From positions 1 to 11,342 of the forward strand of contig JAEXEM010000310.1 in the NCBI GenBank assembly GCA_023401045.1: a DNA stretch of 11,342 nt, given 5' to 3'. The notes under the pieces are model-generated. The model was not told where the DNA came from. It was given only the letters and a program-made list of their open reading frames with translations, and did not search any database. The DNA is from Actinomycetes bacterium (GTDB lineage Bacteria > Actinomycetota > Actinomycetes > Actinomycetales > Cellulomonadaceae). The position numbers and the translations under genes were made by a program. Shown here piece by piece: positions 1 to 7,244 of this stretch (the first letter of the stretch is position 1; each line of letters starts with the position of its first letter).

Positions 1-174
1 GGCCTGCCGTCGGCCGACCTGTGCGCGCTCCTGCGCGAGCGGGGGGTCGTCGCGTCCTCGGGCCGGGTCTACACCGCCGAGGAGGGGTGGGTGCGGCTCG
101 CGCTCACCGCGCCGGACGACGTGCTCACCCGTGCGCTCGAGCAGGTCCGCGAGGTGCTCGACCTGGCCGGCTGA
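1..174 (+). CDS. C-terminal fragment of a probable PLP-dependent (fold-type I) aminotransferase
   Basis: The window begins inside this gene; the last 57 codons are present and end at TGA 172-174. The visible protein runs LPSADLCALLRERGVV, then ASSGRVYTAEEGWVRLALT, then a closing helix with DDVLTRALEQVREVL. This pattern of a helix, a 'G(V/I)xxxxG' turn, a 'G-x-(V/I)-RL' strand and a final amphipathic helix is typical of the C-terminal small domain of class I/II aminotransferases and MalY/PatB-like lyases. The catalytic lysine and PLP-binding residues lie upstream of the window, so substrate and subfamily cannot be read. The frame is open from base 1 and has the high-GC codon pattern of the other genes. 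The 252-bp gap and promoter-like signals before clpC suggest it is not co-transcribed with clpC. A different protein with a similar C-terminal helix cannot be excluded. Confidence 0.5.
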   Translation, partial: GLPSADLCALLRERGVVASSGRVYTAEEGWVRLALTAPDDVLTRALEQVREVLDLAG

Positions 175-297
175 CGCCCGGGTCCGCGTCGTCCGCGCGT
201 CGTCGCCGCGTCGTCCCCGGGGCCTCGCCGACTCGTCGCTGCGTCCGTCCCCGTGGCGGCCCGCCGGTGCCGGGCGCCCGTCGTCCGTCGCCCTCTC

Positions 298-311
298 CGC
301 CTGCGGCGAAC
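298..311 (-). promoter_or_regulatory. Candidate ClgR activator box upstream of clpC
   Basis: Read on the minus strand the site is GTTCGC, five bases (CGCAG), then GCG. This fits the GTTCGC-N5-GCG pattern described for ClgR, the activator of clp genes in Streptomyces and Corynebacterium. The core is also nearly symmetric: CGC C T G C G GCG on the plus strand. It lies about 115 bp before the clpC start and about 30 bp upstream of a possible -10, a sensible place for an activator. Both the match and the target gene agree with known biology. Binding itself is inferred, and a pattern this GC-rich can arise by chance. Confidence 0.5.
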
Positions 312-339
312 ACAGGACGTCCCGGGCGGACCCCGCCGT

Positions 340-345
340 TAGCAT
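340..345 (+). promoter_or_regulatory. Possible -10 element for clpC (TAGCAT)
   Basis: TAGCAT fits the TANNNT pattern of actinobacterial housekeeping promoters and sits in one of the few A/T-containing spots of the gap. No good -35 hexamer lies 16-18 bp upstream, as would be expected of an activator-dependent promoter working with the ClgR-like box at 298-311. It would put the transcript start near 352 and give a leader of about 75 nt. This call is weak. Confidence 0.3.
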
Positions 346-416
346 CGAACAACGCCGTCCTGTCGGCCCCGTGCGCACCCCTGCCGCTCGGGTCCAGGCG
401 GGGCACGCCGCTCGTG

Positions 417-421
417 AGGAG
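417..421 (+). promoter_or_regulatory. Shine-Dalgarno of clpC, fixes the start at ATG 427
   Basis: AGGAG at 417-421 is followed by 5 nt and then ATG 427. The in-frame GTG at 421 overlaps the Shine-Dalgarno itself, so it cannot be the start. Confidence 0.8.
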
Positions 422-426
422 TGCAC

Positions 427-3000
427 ATGTTCGAGAGATTCACGGACCGAGCCCGTCGCGTGGTCGTCCTCGCCCAGGAAGAGGCGCGGATGCTCAACCA
501 CAACTACATCGGCACCGAGCACATCCTCCTGGGCCTCATCCACGAGGGTGAGGGTGTCGCGGCCAAGGCTCTGGAGTCGCTCGGCATCTCGCTCGAGGCG
601 GTGCGCGCCCAGGTCCAGGAGATCATCGGCGAGGGCCAGCAGGCCCCGAGCGGGCACATCCCGTTCACGCCGCGGGCCAAGAAGGTCCTCGAGCTGTCGC
701 TGCGCGAGGCGCTGCAGCTCGGCCACAACTACATCGGGACCGAGCACATCCTGCTCGGCCTCATCCGCGAGGGCGAGGGCGTCGCCGCCCAGGTCCTCAA
801 CAAGCTCGGCGCGGACCTCAACCGCGTGCGCCAGCAGGTCATCCAGCTCGTCTCGGGCTACCAGGGCAAGGAGCCCGTGGCGTCGGGCGGCCCGGCCGAG
901 GGGCAGCCCTCGGGGTCGGCCGTGCTCGACCAGTTCGGCCGCAACCTCACGCAGGCGGCCCGCGACGGCAAGCTCGACCCGGTCATCGGGCGCGAGAAGG
1001 AGATCGAGCGGGTCATGCAGGTGCTGTCCCGCCGCACGAAGAACAACCCCGTGCTCATCGGCGAGCCCGGCGTCGGCAAGACGGCGGTCGTCGAGGGGCT
1101 CGCGCAGGACATCGTGCGCGGGGACGTCCCGGAGACGCTCAAGGACAAGCAGCTCTACACGCTCGACCTCGGCGCCCTCGTCGCCGGGTCGCGCTACCGC
1201 GGTGACTTCGAGGAGCGCCTGAAGAAGGTCCTCAAGGAGATCCGCACCCGCGGCGACATCATCCTGTTCATCGACGAGATCCACACCCTCGTGGGTGCGG
1301 GTGCCGCCGAGGGCGCGATCGACGCCGCGTCGATCCTCAAGCCGATGCTCGCGCGCGGCGAGCTGCAGACCATCGGCGCGACGACGCTCGACGAGTACCG
1401 CAAGTACGTCGAGAAGGACCCGGCCCTCGAGCGCCGCTTCCAGCCGATCCAGGTCTCCGAGCCGAACCTCCAGCACGCGATCGAGATCCTCAAGGGTCTG
1501 CGCGACCGCTACGAGGCGCACCACCGCGTGTCCATCACGGACTCCGCGCTCGTCGCCGCCGCGACGCTCGCCGACCGGTACGTCAACGACCGGTACCTGC
1601 CGGACAAGGCCATCGACCTGGTCGACGAGGCCGGCGCCCGCCTGCGCATCCGCCGCATGACGGCCCCGCCGGAGCTGCGCGAGCTCGACGAGCAGATCGC
1701 CGAGACGCGCCGCGACAAGGAGTCGGCGATCGACGAGCAGGACTTCGAGAAGGCCGCGCGCCTGCGCGACGAGGAGAAGCAGCTCGGGCTCAAGCGCGCC
1801 GAGAAGGAGAAGGCCTGGAAGAACGGCGACCTCGACGCCGTCGCGGAGGTCGACGAGGAGCTCATCGCCGAGGTGCTGGCGAACGCCACGGGCATCCCGG
1901 TGTTCAAGCTCACCGAGGAGGAGTCGAGCCGCCTGCTGCGCATGGAGGACGAGCTGCACAAGCGGGTCGTCGGCCAGGACGCCGCCATCAAGGCGCTCTC
2001 GCAGGCCATCCGCCGCACGCGTGCGGGCCTCAAGGACCCCAAGCGTCCTGGTGGGTCGTTCATCTTCGCCGGCCCCACGGGCGTCGGGAAGACCGAGCTG
2101 GCCAAGGCGCTCGCCGAGTTCCTCTTCGGGGACGAGGACGCGCTCATCCAGCTCGACATGTCGGAGTTCTCCGAGAAGCACACGGTCTCGCGGCTGTTCG
2201 GCTCGCCCCCCGGCTACGTCGGGTACGACGAGGGTGGCCAGCTCACCGAGAAGGTGCGCCGCCGGCCGTTCTCCGTCGTCCTCTTCGACGAGGTCGAGAA
2301 GGCGCACGCGGACATCTTCAACTCGCTGCTGCAGATCCTCGAGGACGGTCGCCTCACCGACTCGCAGGGCCGGGTGGTCGACTTCAAGAACACCGTCATC
2401 ATCATGACGACGAACCTCGGCACGCGGGACATCGCCAAGGGCGTCATGACCGGCTTCCAGGCCGGCGGCGACCTGTCGACGTCGTACGAGCGCATGAAGG
2501 CCAAGGTCAACGACGAGCTCAAGACGCACTTCCGTCCCGAGTTCCTCAACCGCGTCGACGACGTGGTGGTCTTCCCGCAGCTCTCGCAGCCGGAGATCTT
2601 CGCGATCGTCGACCTCATGATCGCCAAGCTCGACAAGCGTCTGCGCGACAAGGACATGGGCATCGAGCTCACGCCCGCCGCGAAGAAGCTGCTGTCCGAG
2701 AAGGGCTACGACCCCGTGCTGGGTGCCCGGCCGCTGCGCCGTGCGATCCAGCGGGACATCGAGGACGCGCTGTCGGAGAAGATCCTCTTCGGGGAGCTGA
2801 AGTCCGGTCAGCTGGTCGTCGTCGACGCCCAGGGCGAGGGCCTGCTCGGCGAGTTCACGTTCCGCGGCGTGCCGCGCGGCGAGCAGCAGAAGGAGCCGGT
2901 GAGCGTCGGCGCCGGGACCCCGGGCTCGGGCACGGACGTGCCCGCCGCACCGGCGGCCCCGAACCGCGGCGACGGCGGCACCGGGCTCTCCCCGGCCTGA
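427..3000 (+). CDS. clpC: ClpC, AAA+ unfoldase subunit of the Clp protease
   Basis: This hexameric ATPase unfolds proteins and threads them into the ClpP chamber in the cytoplasm. The 857-residue length suits actinobacterial ClpC. Residues 1-150 form the Clp-N domain, with two near-identical repeats ([14 protein letters not shown]) around 25-38 and 100-113. The first ATPase has Walker A GEPGVGKT (212-219), Walker B D283-E284 and an arginine-finger motif ERRF (335-338). A UVR/middle coiled-coil domain (about 420-455, with [15 protein letters not shown]) separates it from the second ATPase, which has Walker A GPTGVGKT (549-556), Walker B D621-E622 and sensor-2 GARPLRR. The UVR domain marks ClpC and excludes ClpB and ClpA. 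A T-G-F tripeptide (675-677) occupies the ClpP-docking loop. The tail after GEFTFRG is Gly/Pro/Ala-rich and probably disordered. A strong hairpin follows the stop, and a ClgR-like box lies upstream. The family is known to be essential in mycobacteria. Confidence 0.98.
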   Translation: MFERFTDRARRVVVLAQEEARMLNHNYIGTEHILLGLIHEGEGVAAKALESLGISLEAVRAQVQEIIGEGQQAPSGHIPFTPRAKKVLELSLREALQLGHNYIGTEHILLGLIREGEGVAAQVLNKLGADLNRVRQQVIQLVSGYQGKEPVASGGPAEGQPSGSAVLDQFGRNLTQAARDGKLDPVIGREKEIERVMQVLSRRTKNNPVLIGEPGVGKTAVVEGLAQDIVRGDVPETLKDKQLYTLDLGALVAGSRYRGDFEERLKKVLKEIRTRGDIILFIDEIHTLVGAGAAEGAIDAASILKPMLARGELQTIGATTLDEYRKYVEKDPALERRFQPIQVSEPNLQHAIEILKGLRDRYEAHHRVSITDSALVAAATLADRYVNDRYLPDKAIDLVDEAGARLRIRRMTAPPELRELDEQIAETRRDKESAIDEQDFEKAARLRDEEKQLGLKRAEKEKAWKNGDLDAVAEVDEELIAEVLANATGIPVFKLTEEESSRLLRMEDELHKRVVGQDAAIKALSQAIRRTRAGLKDPKRPGGSFIFAGPTGVGKTELAKALAEFLFGDEDALIQLDMSEFSEKHTVSRLFGSPPGYVGYDEGGQLTEKVRRRPFSVVLFDEVEKAHADIFNSLLQILEDGRLTDSQGRVVDFKNTVIIMTTNLGTRDIAKGVMTGFQAGGDLSTSYERMKAKVNDELKTHFRPEFLNRVDDVVVFPQLSQPEIFAIVDLMIAKLDKRLRDKDMGIELTPAAKKLLSEKGYDPVLGARPLRRAIQRDIEDALSEKILFGELKSGQLVVVDAQGEGLLGEFTFRGVPRGEQQKEPVSVGAGTPGSGTDVPAAPAAPNRGDGGTGLSPA

Positions 3001-3006
3001 CGCACC

Positions 3007-3052
3007 ACGCACGAGGCCCCGGTCCCCGCGAGGGGGCCGGGGCCTCGTGCGT
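3007..3052 (+). terminator. Factor-independent-like terminator after clpC (GCGA tetraloop hairpin)
   Basis: A perfect 16-bp stem pairs ACGCACGAGGCCCCGG (3007-3022) with its complement (3037-3052). Five more pairs (TCCCC with GGGGG, one of them T-G) close on the loop GCGA (3028-3031), a GNRA-type tetraloop, giving 21 pairs in all. No T-run follows, as is common for actinobacterial terminators. It starts 6 bp after the clpC stop and separates clpC from idi. The stem is nearly symmetric, so it could also act on antisense transcription. Confidence 0.85.
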
Positions 3053-3130
3053 GCCCGGGACGGGCCCTGACGTGCGGCTGGGGTTGCCGAACGGTGGTGT
3101 TCCATGACCTACTGACCGCTCGGGACGAGC

Positions 3131-3138
3131 GGAAGGGG
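3131..3138 (+). promoter_or_regulatory. Shine-Dalgarno of idi, fixes the start at ATG 3145
   Basis: GGAAGGGG lies 6 nt before ATG 3145. The frame stays open further upstream to about 3094, but that upstream start has no ribosome site and would add 17 residues that do not look like the family. Confidence 0.7.
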
Positions 3139-3144
3139 CACGGC

Positions 3145-3669
3145 ATGGCGGAGACGGACCCCGTCGAGCTGGTCGACGAGCAGGGGCGCCCCACGGGCGA
3201 GACGACGGTGGGGCAGGCCCACGCAGCCCCCGGCCGGCTGCACCGGGCGTTCTCCGTCATGGTCGTCGGCCCCGAGGGGATGCTCCTGCAGCGGCGTGCC
3301 CTGACGAAGACCCGGTTCGGCGGGCTGTGGGCCAACACGTGCTGCGGCCACCCCGCGCCCGGCGCCGACCTCGTGGCGAGCGCGACCGCGCGCGTGCGCG
3401 CCGAGCTCGGCCTCGACCTCGTCGACGCCCGCGAGGTCGGGACGTTCCGCTACCGCGCCCCCGACCCGGCCTCGGGCCACGTCGAGTGGGAGCACGACCA
3501 CGTCGTCGTGGGCCGTGCCGAGGGGGTGCTGCGACCGGACCCCACGGAGGTCGCGAGGACCGCGTGGGTGACCCCGCAGCGGGCCGCCGAGCTCGTGCGT
3601 GCCGACCTCGTCACCCCCTGGTTCGCGGACGTCCTCCGGCTCGCGGACACCGTGGCGGCGGAGGCCTGA
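3145..3669 (+). CDS. idi: Type I isopentenyl-diphosphate delta-isomerase
   Basis: The enzyme interconverts isopentenyl and dimethylallyl diphosphate, supplying both C5 units for isoprenoids such as menaquinone, carotenoids and undecaprenyl phosphate. It is a soluble Nudix-fold enzyme using a divalent metal. The 174-residue length fits the usual 175-180. With the start at 3145 the key residues fall at the same numbers as in E. coli Idi: C67 in NTCCGHP, metal ligands H26, H33, H69, E114 and E116 (VEWEHDHV), and E87 in the Nudix-like helix (RVRAELGL). The TRFGGLWANT segment before C67 is also typical. It stands alone between the clpC terminator and the sugar operon. A TTGCCG at 3084-3089 could be a -35, but I see no convincing -10. 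Nothing suggests damage. An unrelated Nudix hydrolase is unlikely because the Nudix box is modified in the Idi manner. Confidence 0.95.
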   Translation: MAETDPVELVDEQGRPTGETTVGQAHAAPGRLHRAFSVMVVGPEGMLLQRRALTKTRFGGLWANTCCGHPAPGADLVASATARVRAELGLDLVDAREVGTFRYRAPDPASGHVEWEHDHVVVGRAEGVLRPDPTEVARTAWVTPQRAAELVRADLVTPWFADVLRLADTVAAEA

Positions 3670-3838
3670 GGACCGGTCGGGGACGGCCTGGCGGGCGCTG
3701 CGACCTGCGCCACACAGCAGGTGCACAGCGACGCGGCGAGGGTCACGCGGCGACCGGGACCTCGGTCCGTGGTGCACAACGTGGCCTGGCGGGCCCCGAA
3801 CGGGCGCGGTCCGTCTTTACCAGGCATATCGACGCACC

Positions 3839-3860
3839 GCTTCGATATCGTTATCGAAGC
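3839..3860. promoter_or_regulatory. Probable repressor operator: perfect 9-4-9 inverted repeat
   Basis: The half-sites are GCTTCGATA (3839-3847) and TATCGAAGC (3852-3860), separated by TCGT. All 9 pairs match, in the most A/T-rich part of the intergenic region, 3 bp before a TTGACT hexamer and 180 bp before the first operon gene. The size and symmetry suit a dimeric helix-turn-helix repressor that senses the imported sugar. An extra TATCGA half-site occurs at 3827-3832. No regulator gene is in the window, so LacI, TetR or ROK type cannot be decided. Confidence 0.6.
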
Positions 3861-3863
3861 AGG

Positions 3864-3869
3864 TTGACT
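3864..3869 (+). promoter_or_regulatory. Possible -35 element of the sugar operon (TTGACT)
   Basis: TTGACT differs from the consensus TTGACA at one base and is directly downstream of the palindrome. The best -10 candidate is GAGAGT (3888-3893, 18-bp spacing), which is poor. If used, transcription would start near 3900, leaving a leader of about 140 nt. A repressor bound to 3839-3860 would then sit against the -35. Confidence 0.4.
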
Positions 3870-3902
3870 CACCCCGTCGGCCCTTGCGAGAGTCGTCCAG
3901 GC

Positions 3903-3922
3903 CGCCCCGCAGCGTCGGGGCG
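3903..3922 (+). other. Stem-loop in the presumed 5' leader of the sugar operon
   Basis: CGCCCCG (3903-3909) pairs perfectly with CGGGGCG (3916-3922) around the loop CAGCGT. If the TTGACT promoter is used, this hairpin would be at the extreme 5' end of the operon mRNA, where it could protect against 5' decay. No T-run follows, so attenuation is not supported. Confidence 0.35.
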
Positions 3923-4039
3923 AGTGCAGACGAGCGTCAGGGGGGACGACGCGCGTCGGCGTGAACGTCTGCGCTCCTGAGGGGACTCCCGGCGGGTTCT
4001 CTCGGGCTTCTGTGTGGCTCAACGAAGAGGGACAGACCG

Positions 4040-5332
4040 ATGAGGGCAAGGAAGACACTGGCGGCCACGGCCGCCGTGCTCATGGGGGCGCTCGCGCTGA
4101 CCGCGTGCGGCTCCGACGACAACGGTGGCTCCGCGGGTGGTGACGGCAACGTCGAGCTGACGTTCTGGCACAACTCGACCACGGGCGACGGCAAGGCGTA
4201 CTGGGAGGCCACGGTCGCGGCCTTCGAGGAGGCCAACCCGGGCGTCACGATCAACGTCCAGTCCATCCAGAACGAGGACATGGACGGCAAGCTGCAGACC
4301 GCCCTCAACGGCGGCGACGCACCCGACATCTTCATGGCGCGCGGTGGCGGCAAGCTCGCGGCCATCGTCGAGGCCGGCCAGGTCATGGACCTCACCGACA
4401 AGATCGACGACTCCGTGCGTGACGCGGTCGGCGGCGCGCTCGACGCGTTCGCGGTCGACGGCAAGGTCTACGGCATGCCGACCGCCGTCCTCCCCGGCGG
4501 CATGTGGTACAGCAAGGACCTGTTCGCGCAGGCCGGCATCACCGAGACGCCCACGACGATGGCCGAGCTCGAGGACGTCGTCGGCAAGCTCAAGGCCGCG
4601 GGCATCCAGCCCATCGCCCTGGGTGCCAAGGACGCCTGGCCCGCCGCGCACTGGTACTACTTCTTCGCGCTGCGCGCCTGCTCGCAGGACTCGATCAACG
4701 AGTCGGCCGCCGAGATGAACTTCGACGACCCGTGCTGGCTGGAGGCGGGCGAGACCTTCGCGGACTTCGCCGGCATCGAGCCGTTCAACAACGGCTTCCT
4801 CACCACGACGGCGCAGCAGGGTGCCGGCTCCTCGGCCGGTCTGCTCGCCAACCACCAGGCCGCCATGGAGCTCATGGGTGCCTGGAACCCGGGCGTCATC
4901 GCGGGCCTCACGCCCGACGGCGAGCCGCTGGCCGACCTCGGCTGGTTCCCGTTCCCGGCGATCGACGGTGGCGAGGGTGACCCGACGGCCATGATGGGTG
5001 GCGTCGACGGGTACGCCTGCCACGTGGACGCTCCCGAGGCGTGCGCCGACTTCCTGAACTTCTACATGGCTCAGGAGCACCAGGAGGGCTACGCCGAGGC
5101 GTTCGTCACCATCCCGGCGAGCAAGGAGGCGCAGGCGGCCGTGACCGACCCGGCGCTCCAGGACGTCCTCGCGGCGTACAACGACGCCGCTTACGTGACC
5201 GTGTGGCTCGACACGCTGCTCGGCCAGAACGTCGGCAACGCCCTCAACACGGGTGTCGTCGAGATGCTGGCCGGCAACGGCGACGCCCAGAGCATCGTCG
5301 CGACGGTCAAGGCCGCGGCAGCCAAGGAGTAA
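4040..5332 (+). CDS. ABC transporter sugar-binding lipoprotein (family 1 solute-binding protein)
   Basis: This protein captures an oligosaccharide outside the membrane and delivers it to the permease pair encoded next. The 430-residue precursor begins MRARKTLAATAAVLMG and has the lipobox LTAC with the lipidated cysteine at C23. A Gly/Ser/Asp-rich linker follows, then the mature family-1 fold starting VELTFWHNSTTGDGK, as in CUT1 sugar-binding proteins. The segment GGDAPDIFMARGGGKLAAIVEAGQ matches the usual hinge pattern of the family. Four further cysteines (C214/C232 and C327/C335) could form two disulfides. ATG 4040 is supported by GAGGG 8 nt upstream. The gene is first of five in an apparent operon whose order matches Streptomyces bxlE-F-G-A, so xylobiose or other xylo-oligosaccharides are the likely ligands. 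Substrate is inferred from the neighbouring hydrolases and cannot be read from the protein alone. Confidence 0.93.
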   Translation: MRARKTLAATAAVLMGALALTACGSDDNGGSAGGDGNVELTFWHNSTTGDGKAYWEATVAAFEEANPGVTINVQSIQNEDMDGKLQTALNGGDAPDIFMARGGGKLAAIVEAGQVMDLTDKIDDSVRDAVGGALDAFAVDGKVYGMPTAVLPGGMWYSKDLFAQAGITETPTTMAELEDVVGKLKAAGIQPIALGAKDAWPAAHWYYFFALRACSQDSINESAAEMNFDDPCWLEAGETFADFAGIEPFNNGFLTTTAQQGAGSSAGLLANHQAAMELMGAWNPGVIAGLTPDGEPLADLGWFPFPAIDGGEGDPTAMMGGVDGYACHVDAPEACADFLNFYMAQEHQEGYAEAFVTIPASKEAQAAVTDPALQDVLAAYNDAAYVTVWLDTLLGQNVGNALNTGVVEMLAGNGDAQSIVATVKAAAAKE

Positions 5333-5340
5333 CGAGTTCC

Positions 5341-6357
5341 ATGAGCGACTCCCAGGGCGCGAACGCGCTCGTCACGACGCCGTCGCCCGAGGGACGCTCG
5401 GTGGTCGGGGAGGGTGCCTCCACGGCACCGTCCCCGGTCCGCCGGACCCGGAAGCGCGACTGGCGTCAGGCAGCCGAGATCAGCCTTCTCGCAGGTCCGG
5501 CGATCATCGTCTTCGTGTCGTTCGTCATCTTCCCGGTGCTGATGGCGGCGTACTACGGGTTCTTCAAGTGGAAGGGCTACGGCGTCCCGACGGACTTCGT
5601 CGGCCTGCAGAACTACATCACCATCCTCCAGGACACGACGTTCCACGACGCGCTGCTGCACAACGGCTTCATCGTCGTCATGTCGCTGGTCATGCAGGGC
5701 CCCGCAGCGGTCGTCCTCGCGCTGCTCCTCAACCGCAAGATCCGCGGGCGCTCGCTCATCCGCGTGCTCATCTTCGTCCCGTACGTCGTCTCCGAGGTCA
5801 TCGTCGGGACCGGCTGGAGCCTCATGCTCCAGACCACGGGTGCCGTCAACAGCTTCTTCGAGAAGATCGGGCTCGACGCGCTCAAGGTCGACTGGCTGTC
5901 CGACCCGGACATCGCGATCTGGTCGCTGATGATCATCATCACGTGGAAGTACGTCGGCTTCGCCGTCATCCTCTTCCTCGCGGGTCTGCAGTCCATCCCC
6001 GAGGAGCTCCACGAGGCCGCCGCGATCGACGGTGCCTCCTACTGGCAGACCCAGCGTCGCATCACGCTGCCGCTGCTCGGCCCGACGCTGCGGATCTGGG
6101 CGTTCCTGTCGATCATCGGCTCGCTGCAGCTGTTCGACCTCGTCTACATCATCTGGGGCCAGTACGTCTCGGCCACCGCGGGCACGTCGACCATGGCCAC
6201 GTACATGGTGCTCAACGGCCGCAACGCCGCGAACTACGGCTTCGGTAACGCCGTCGCGGTCGTGCTGTTCATCATCTCGCTGGTCATCGCGCTGACCTAC
6301 CAGCGCTTCGTGCTCCGCCGCGACACCGAGGGCGCGCTCACGGGAGGTAAGAAGTGA
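5341..6357 (+). CDS. CUT1-type ABC sugar permease, MalF/BxlF-like subunit
   Basis: This 338-residue inner-membrane protein is one half of the sugar channel. A basic, probably cytoplasmic N-terminus (RRTRKRDWRQ) precedes six predicted membrane segments at about 47-73, 110-131, 139-162, 192-215, 252-272 and 301-321. The loop EELHEAAAIDGASYWQ through ITLPLLG (about 221-245) is the EAA motif that docks the ATPase. The start ATG 5341 is 8 bp after the binding-protein stop. Its ribosome site AAGGAG (5324-5329) lies in the last codons of that gene, so the two are probably translated in sequence. An earlier start in the same frame would run far back into the binding-protein gene and is not credible. 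The stop overlaps the next start by one base. The sugar transported is inferred from context. Confidence 0.93.
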   Translation: MSDSQGANALVTTPSPEGRSVVGEGASTAPSPVRRTRKRDWRQAAEISLLAGPAIIVFVSFVIFPVLMAAYYGFFKWKGYGVPTDFVGLQNYITILQDTTFHDALLHNGFIVVMSLVMQGPAAVVLALLLNRKIRGRSLIRVLIFVPYVVSEVIVGTGWSLMLQTTGAVNSFFEKIGLDALKVDWLSDPDIAIWSLMIIITWKYVGFAVILFLAGLQSIPEELHEAAAIDGASYWQTQRRITLPLLGPTLRIWAFLSIIGSLQLFDLVYIIWGQYVSATAGTSTMATYMVLNGRNAANYGFGNAVAVVLFIISLVIALTYQRFVLRRDTEGALTGGKK

Positions 6358-7244
6358 TGTCCGCGACCGCCGTCCAGGCAGTGCCGGCTCCGTCGGCACA
6401 GGCGCCCAAGATGCGCAAGAGCAAGAAGACCGAGCGGGTCAACCCCCTCGTCTACGTCGTCGCGTGGCTCCTCGTCGGTGTGTGCATCGGTCCGGTGCTC
6501 TACATCATCCTCGGCGGTCTGCGCACGAACTCGCAGATCACCGCGGACCCGTCGGGCTTCCCGACGACGTGGGAGTGGGGCAACTACGCCTCGGTCATCG
6601 AGAGCTCGATCTTCTGGCAGCAGTTCGGCAACTCGGCGATCGCCGCCATCTCGACGACGATCGGCGTCGTCATCCTCGGGGTCATGGCGAGCTTCGTGCT
6701 CGCCCGGTACGACTTCAAGCTCCAGCCGGCGATGTACTCGCTGTTCGCCGCGGGTCTCATGTTCCCGATGACGGTGGCCATCACGCCGCTGTACATCCTC
6801 GTGAAGAACCTCGGCCTCATGAACAGCCTCGCGGGGATCATCCTCCCGCAGATCGCCTTCGCGCTGCCGACGACGATCATCATCCTCGTGCCGTTCCTGC
6901 GGGCCATCCCGAAGGAGCTCGAGGAGGCGGCGGCCATCGACGGTGCGAGCCGTCTGGGCTTCTTCTTCCGGATGGTCGTGCCGCTGTCGCTGCCCGGTGT
7001 CGTCACCGTCGGCATCCTCGCCTTCGTGGCGAGCTGGAACAGCTACATGCTGCCGCTGTTCATCCTCAACAGCGAGACGATGTACACGCTGCCCCTCGGT
7101 GTGCAGACGTTCGCGTCGCAGTACTCGGTCGACACGGCACGCGTCCTCGCGTTCACGTCGCTGTCGATGATCCCTGCGCTCATCTTCTTCTCGCTGTTCG
7201 AGCGGCGCATCGTCGGTGGTCTCACCGGCGCAGTGAAGGGCTGA
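6357..7244 (+). CDS. CUT1-type ABC sugar permease, MalG/BxlG-like subunit
   Basis: This is the second channel subunit, 295 residues, expected to pair with the preceding permease in the membrane. After a basic N-terminus (KMRKSKKTERVNP) the first membrane segment spans about 30-55. Further segments include those around VVILGVMASFVLARY, AGLMFPMTVAITPLYILV and IILPQIAFALPTTIIILVPF, and the last precedes FERRIVGGLTGAVKG, a standard MalG-like C-terminus. The EAA loop is ELEEAAAIDGASRLGF through VPLSLPG (about 188-214). The TGATG arrangement overlaps the upstream stop by one base. GGGAGG (6342-6347) sits 9 nt before ATG 6357. The in-frame GTG at 6354 is an alternative start adding one residue. No ATPase gene follows, so the complex must borrow one from elsewhere. 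Confidence 0.93.
   Translation: MSATAVQAVPAPSAQAPKMRKSKKTERVNPLVYVVAWLLVGVCIGPVLYIILGGLRTNSQITADPSGFPTTWEWGNYASVIESSIFWQQFGNSAIAAISTTIGVVILGVMASFVLARYDFKLQPAMYSLFAAGLMFPMTVAITPLYILVKNLGLMNSLAGIILPQIAFALPTTIIILVPFLRAIPKELEEAAAIDGASRLGFFFRMVVPLSLPGVVTVGILAFVASWNSYMLPLFILNSETMYTLPLGVQTFASQYSVDTARVLAFTSLSMIPALIFFSLFERRIVGGLTGAVKG

Larger units (their letters stand above)
175..426. other. Intergenic region upstream of clpC
   Basis: This 252-bp gap has no supported gene. It holds a short period-11 repeat (185-215), a ClgR-like box (298-311), a possible -10 hexamer (340-345) and the clpC Shine-Dalgarno (417-421). I see no clear terminator for the upstream gene. I also see no complete CIRCE or HAIR element, so HrcA or HspR control is not supported. 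Confidence 0.7.
3670..4039. other. Intergenic regulatory region before the sugar-uptake operon
   Basis: This 370-bp stretch has no supported gene. From left to right it holds only weak hairpins after idi (ACCTGC at 3703-3708 with GCAGGT at 3717-3722; GACCG at 3752-3756 with CGGTC at 3763-3767). Next come a perfect inverted repeat (3839-3860), a TTGACT -35-like hexamer (3864-3869), a 7-bp stem-loop (3903-3922) and the ribosome site GAGGG (4027-4031). The patch 3815-3870 is clearly more A/T-rich than its surroundings, as expected of a promoter. Open frames here look like shadows: they carry no recognisable protein pattern. Confidence 0.7.

Noticed and set aside
339..346. TTAGCATC, resembling the left half of a CIRCE (HrcA) element
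   Set aside because: The right half-site (GAGTGCTAA) is missing at the required distance, so the match is partial and probably chance.
131..1222. 363-codon plus-strand frame overlapping the clpC start
   Set aside because: The product is almost entirely Arg, Ser, Ala and Pro, the signature of an out-of-frame reading of a GC-rich gene, and it overlaps the conserved Clp-N domain of ClpC.
3670..4039. CelR-type GGGAGCGCTCCC box
   Set aside because: I looked for it because of the likely Cellulomonas-like host; no such palindrome is present in the gap.
4019..5080. 353-codon minus-strand frame opposite the binding protein
   Set aside because: Low-complexity shadow with no recognisable family pattern and no promoter or ribosome site of its own.
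6354..6356. GTG as start of the second permease
   Set aside because: ATG 6357 directly follows, forms the usual TGATG overlap and has suitable spacing from GGGAGG. GTG cannot be excluded but would change only one residue.
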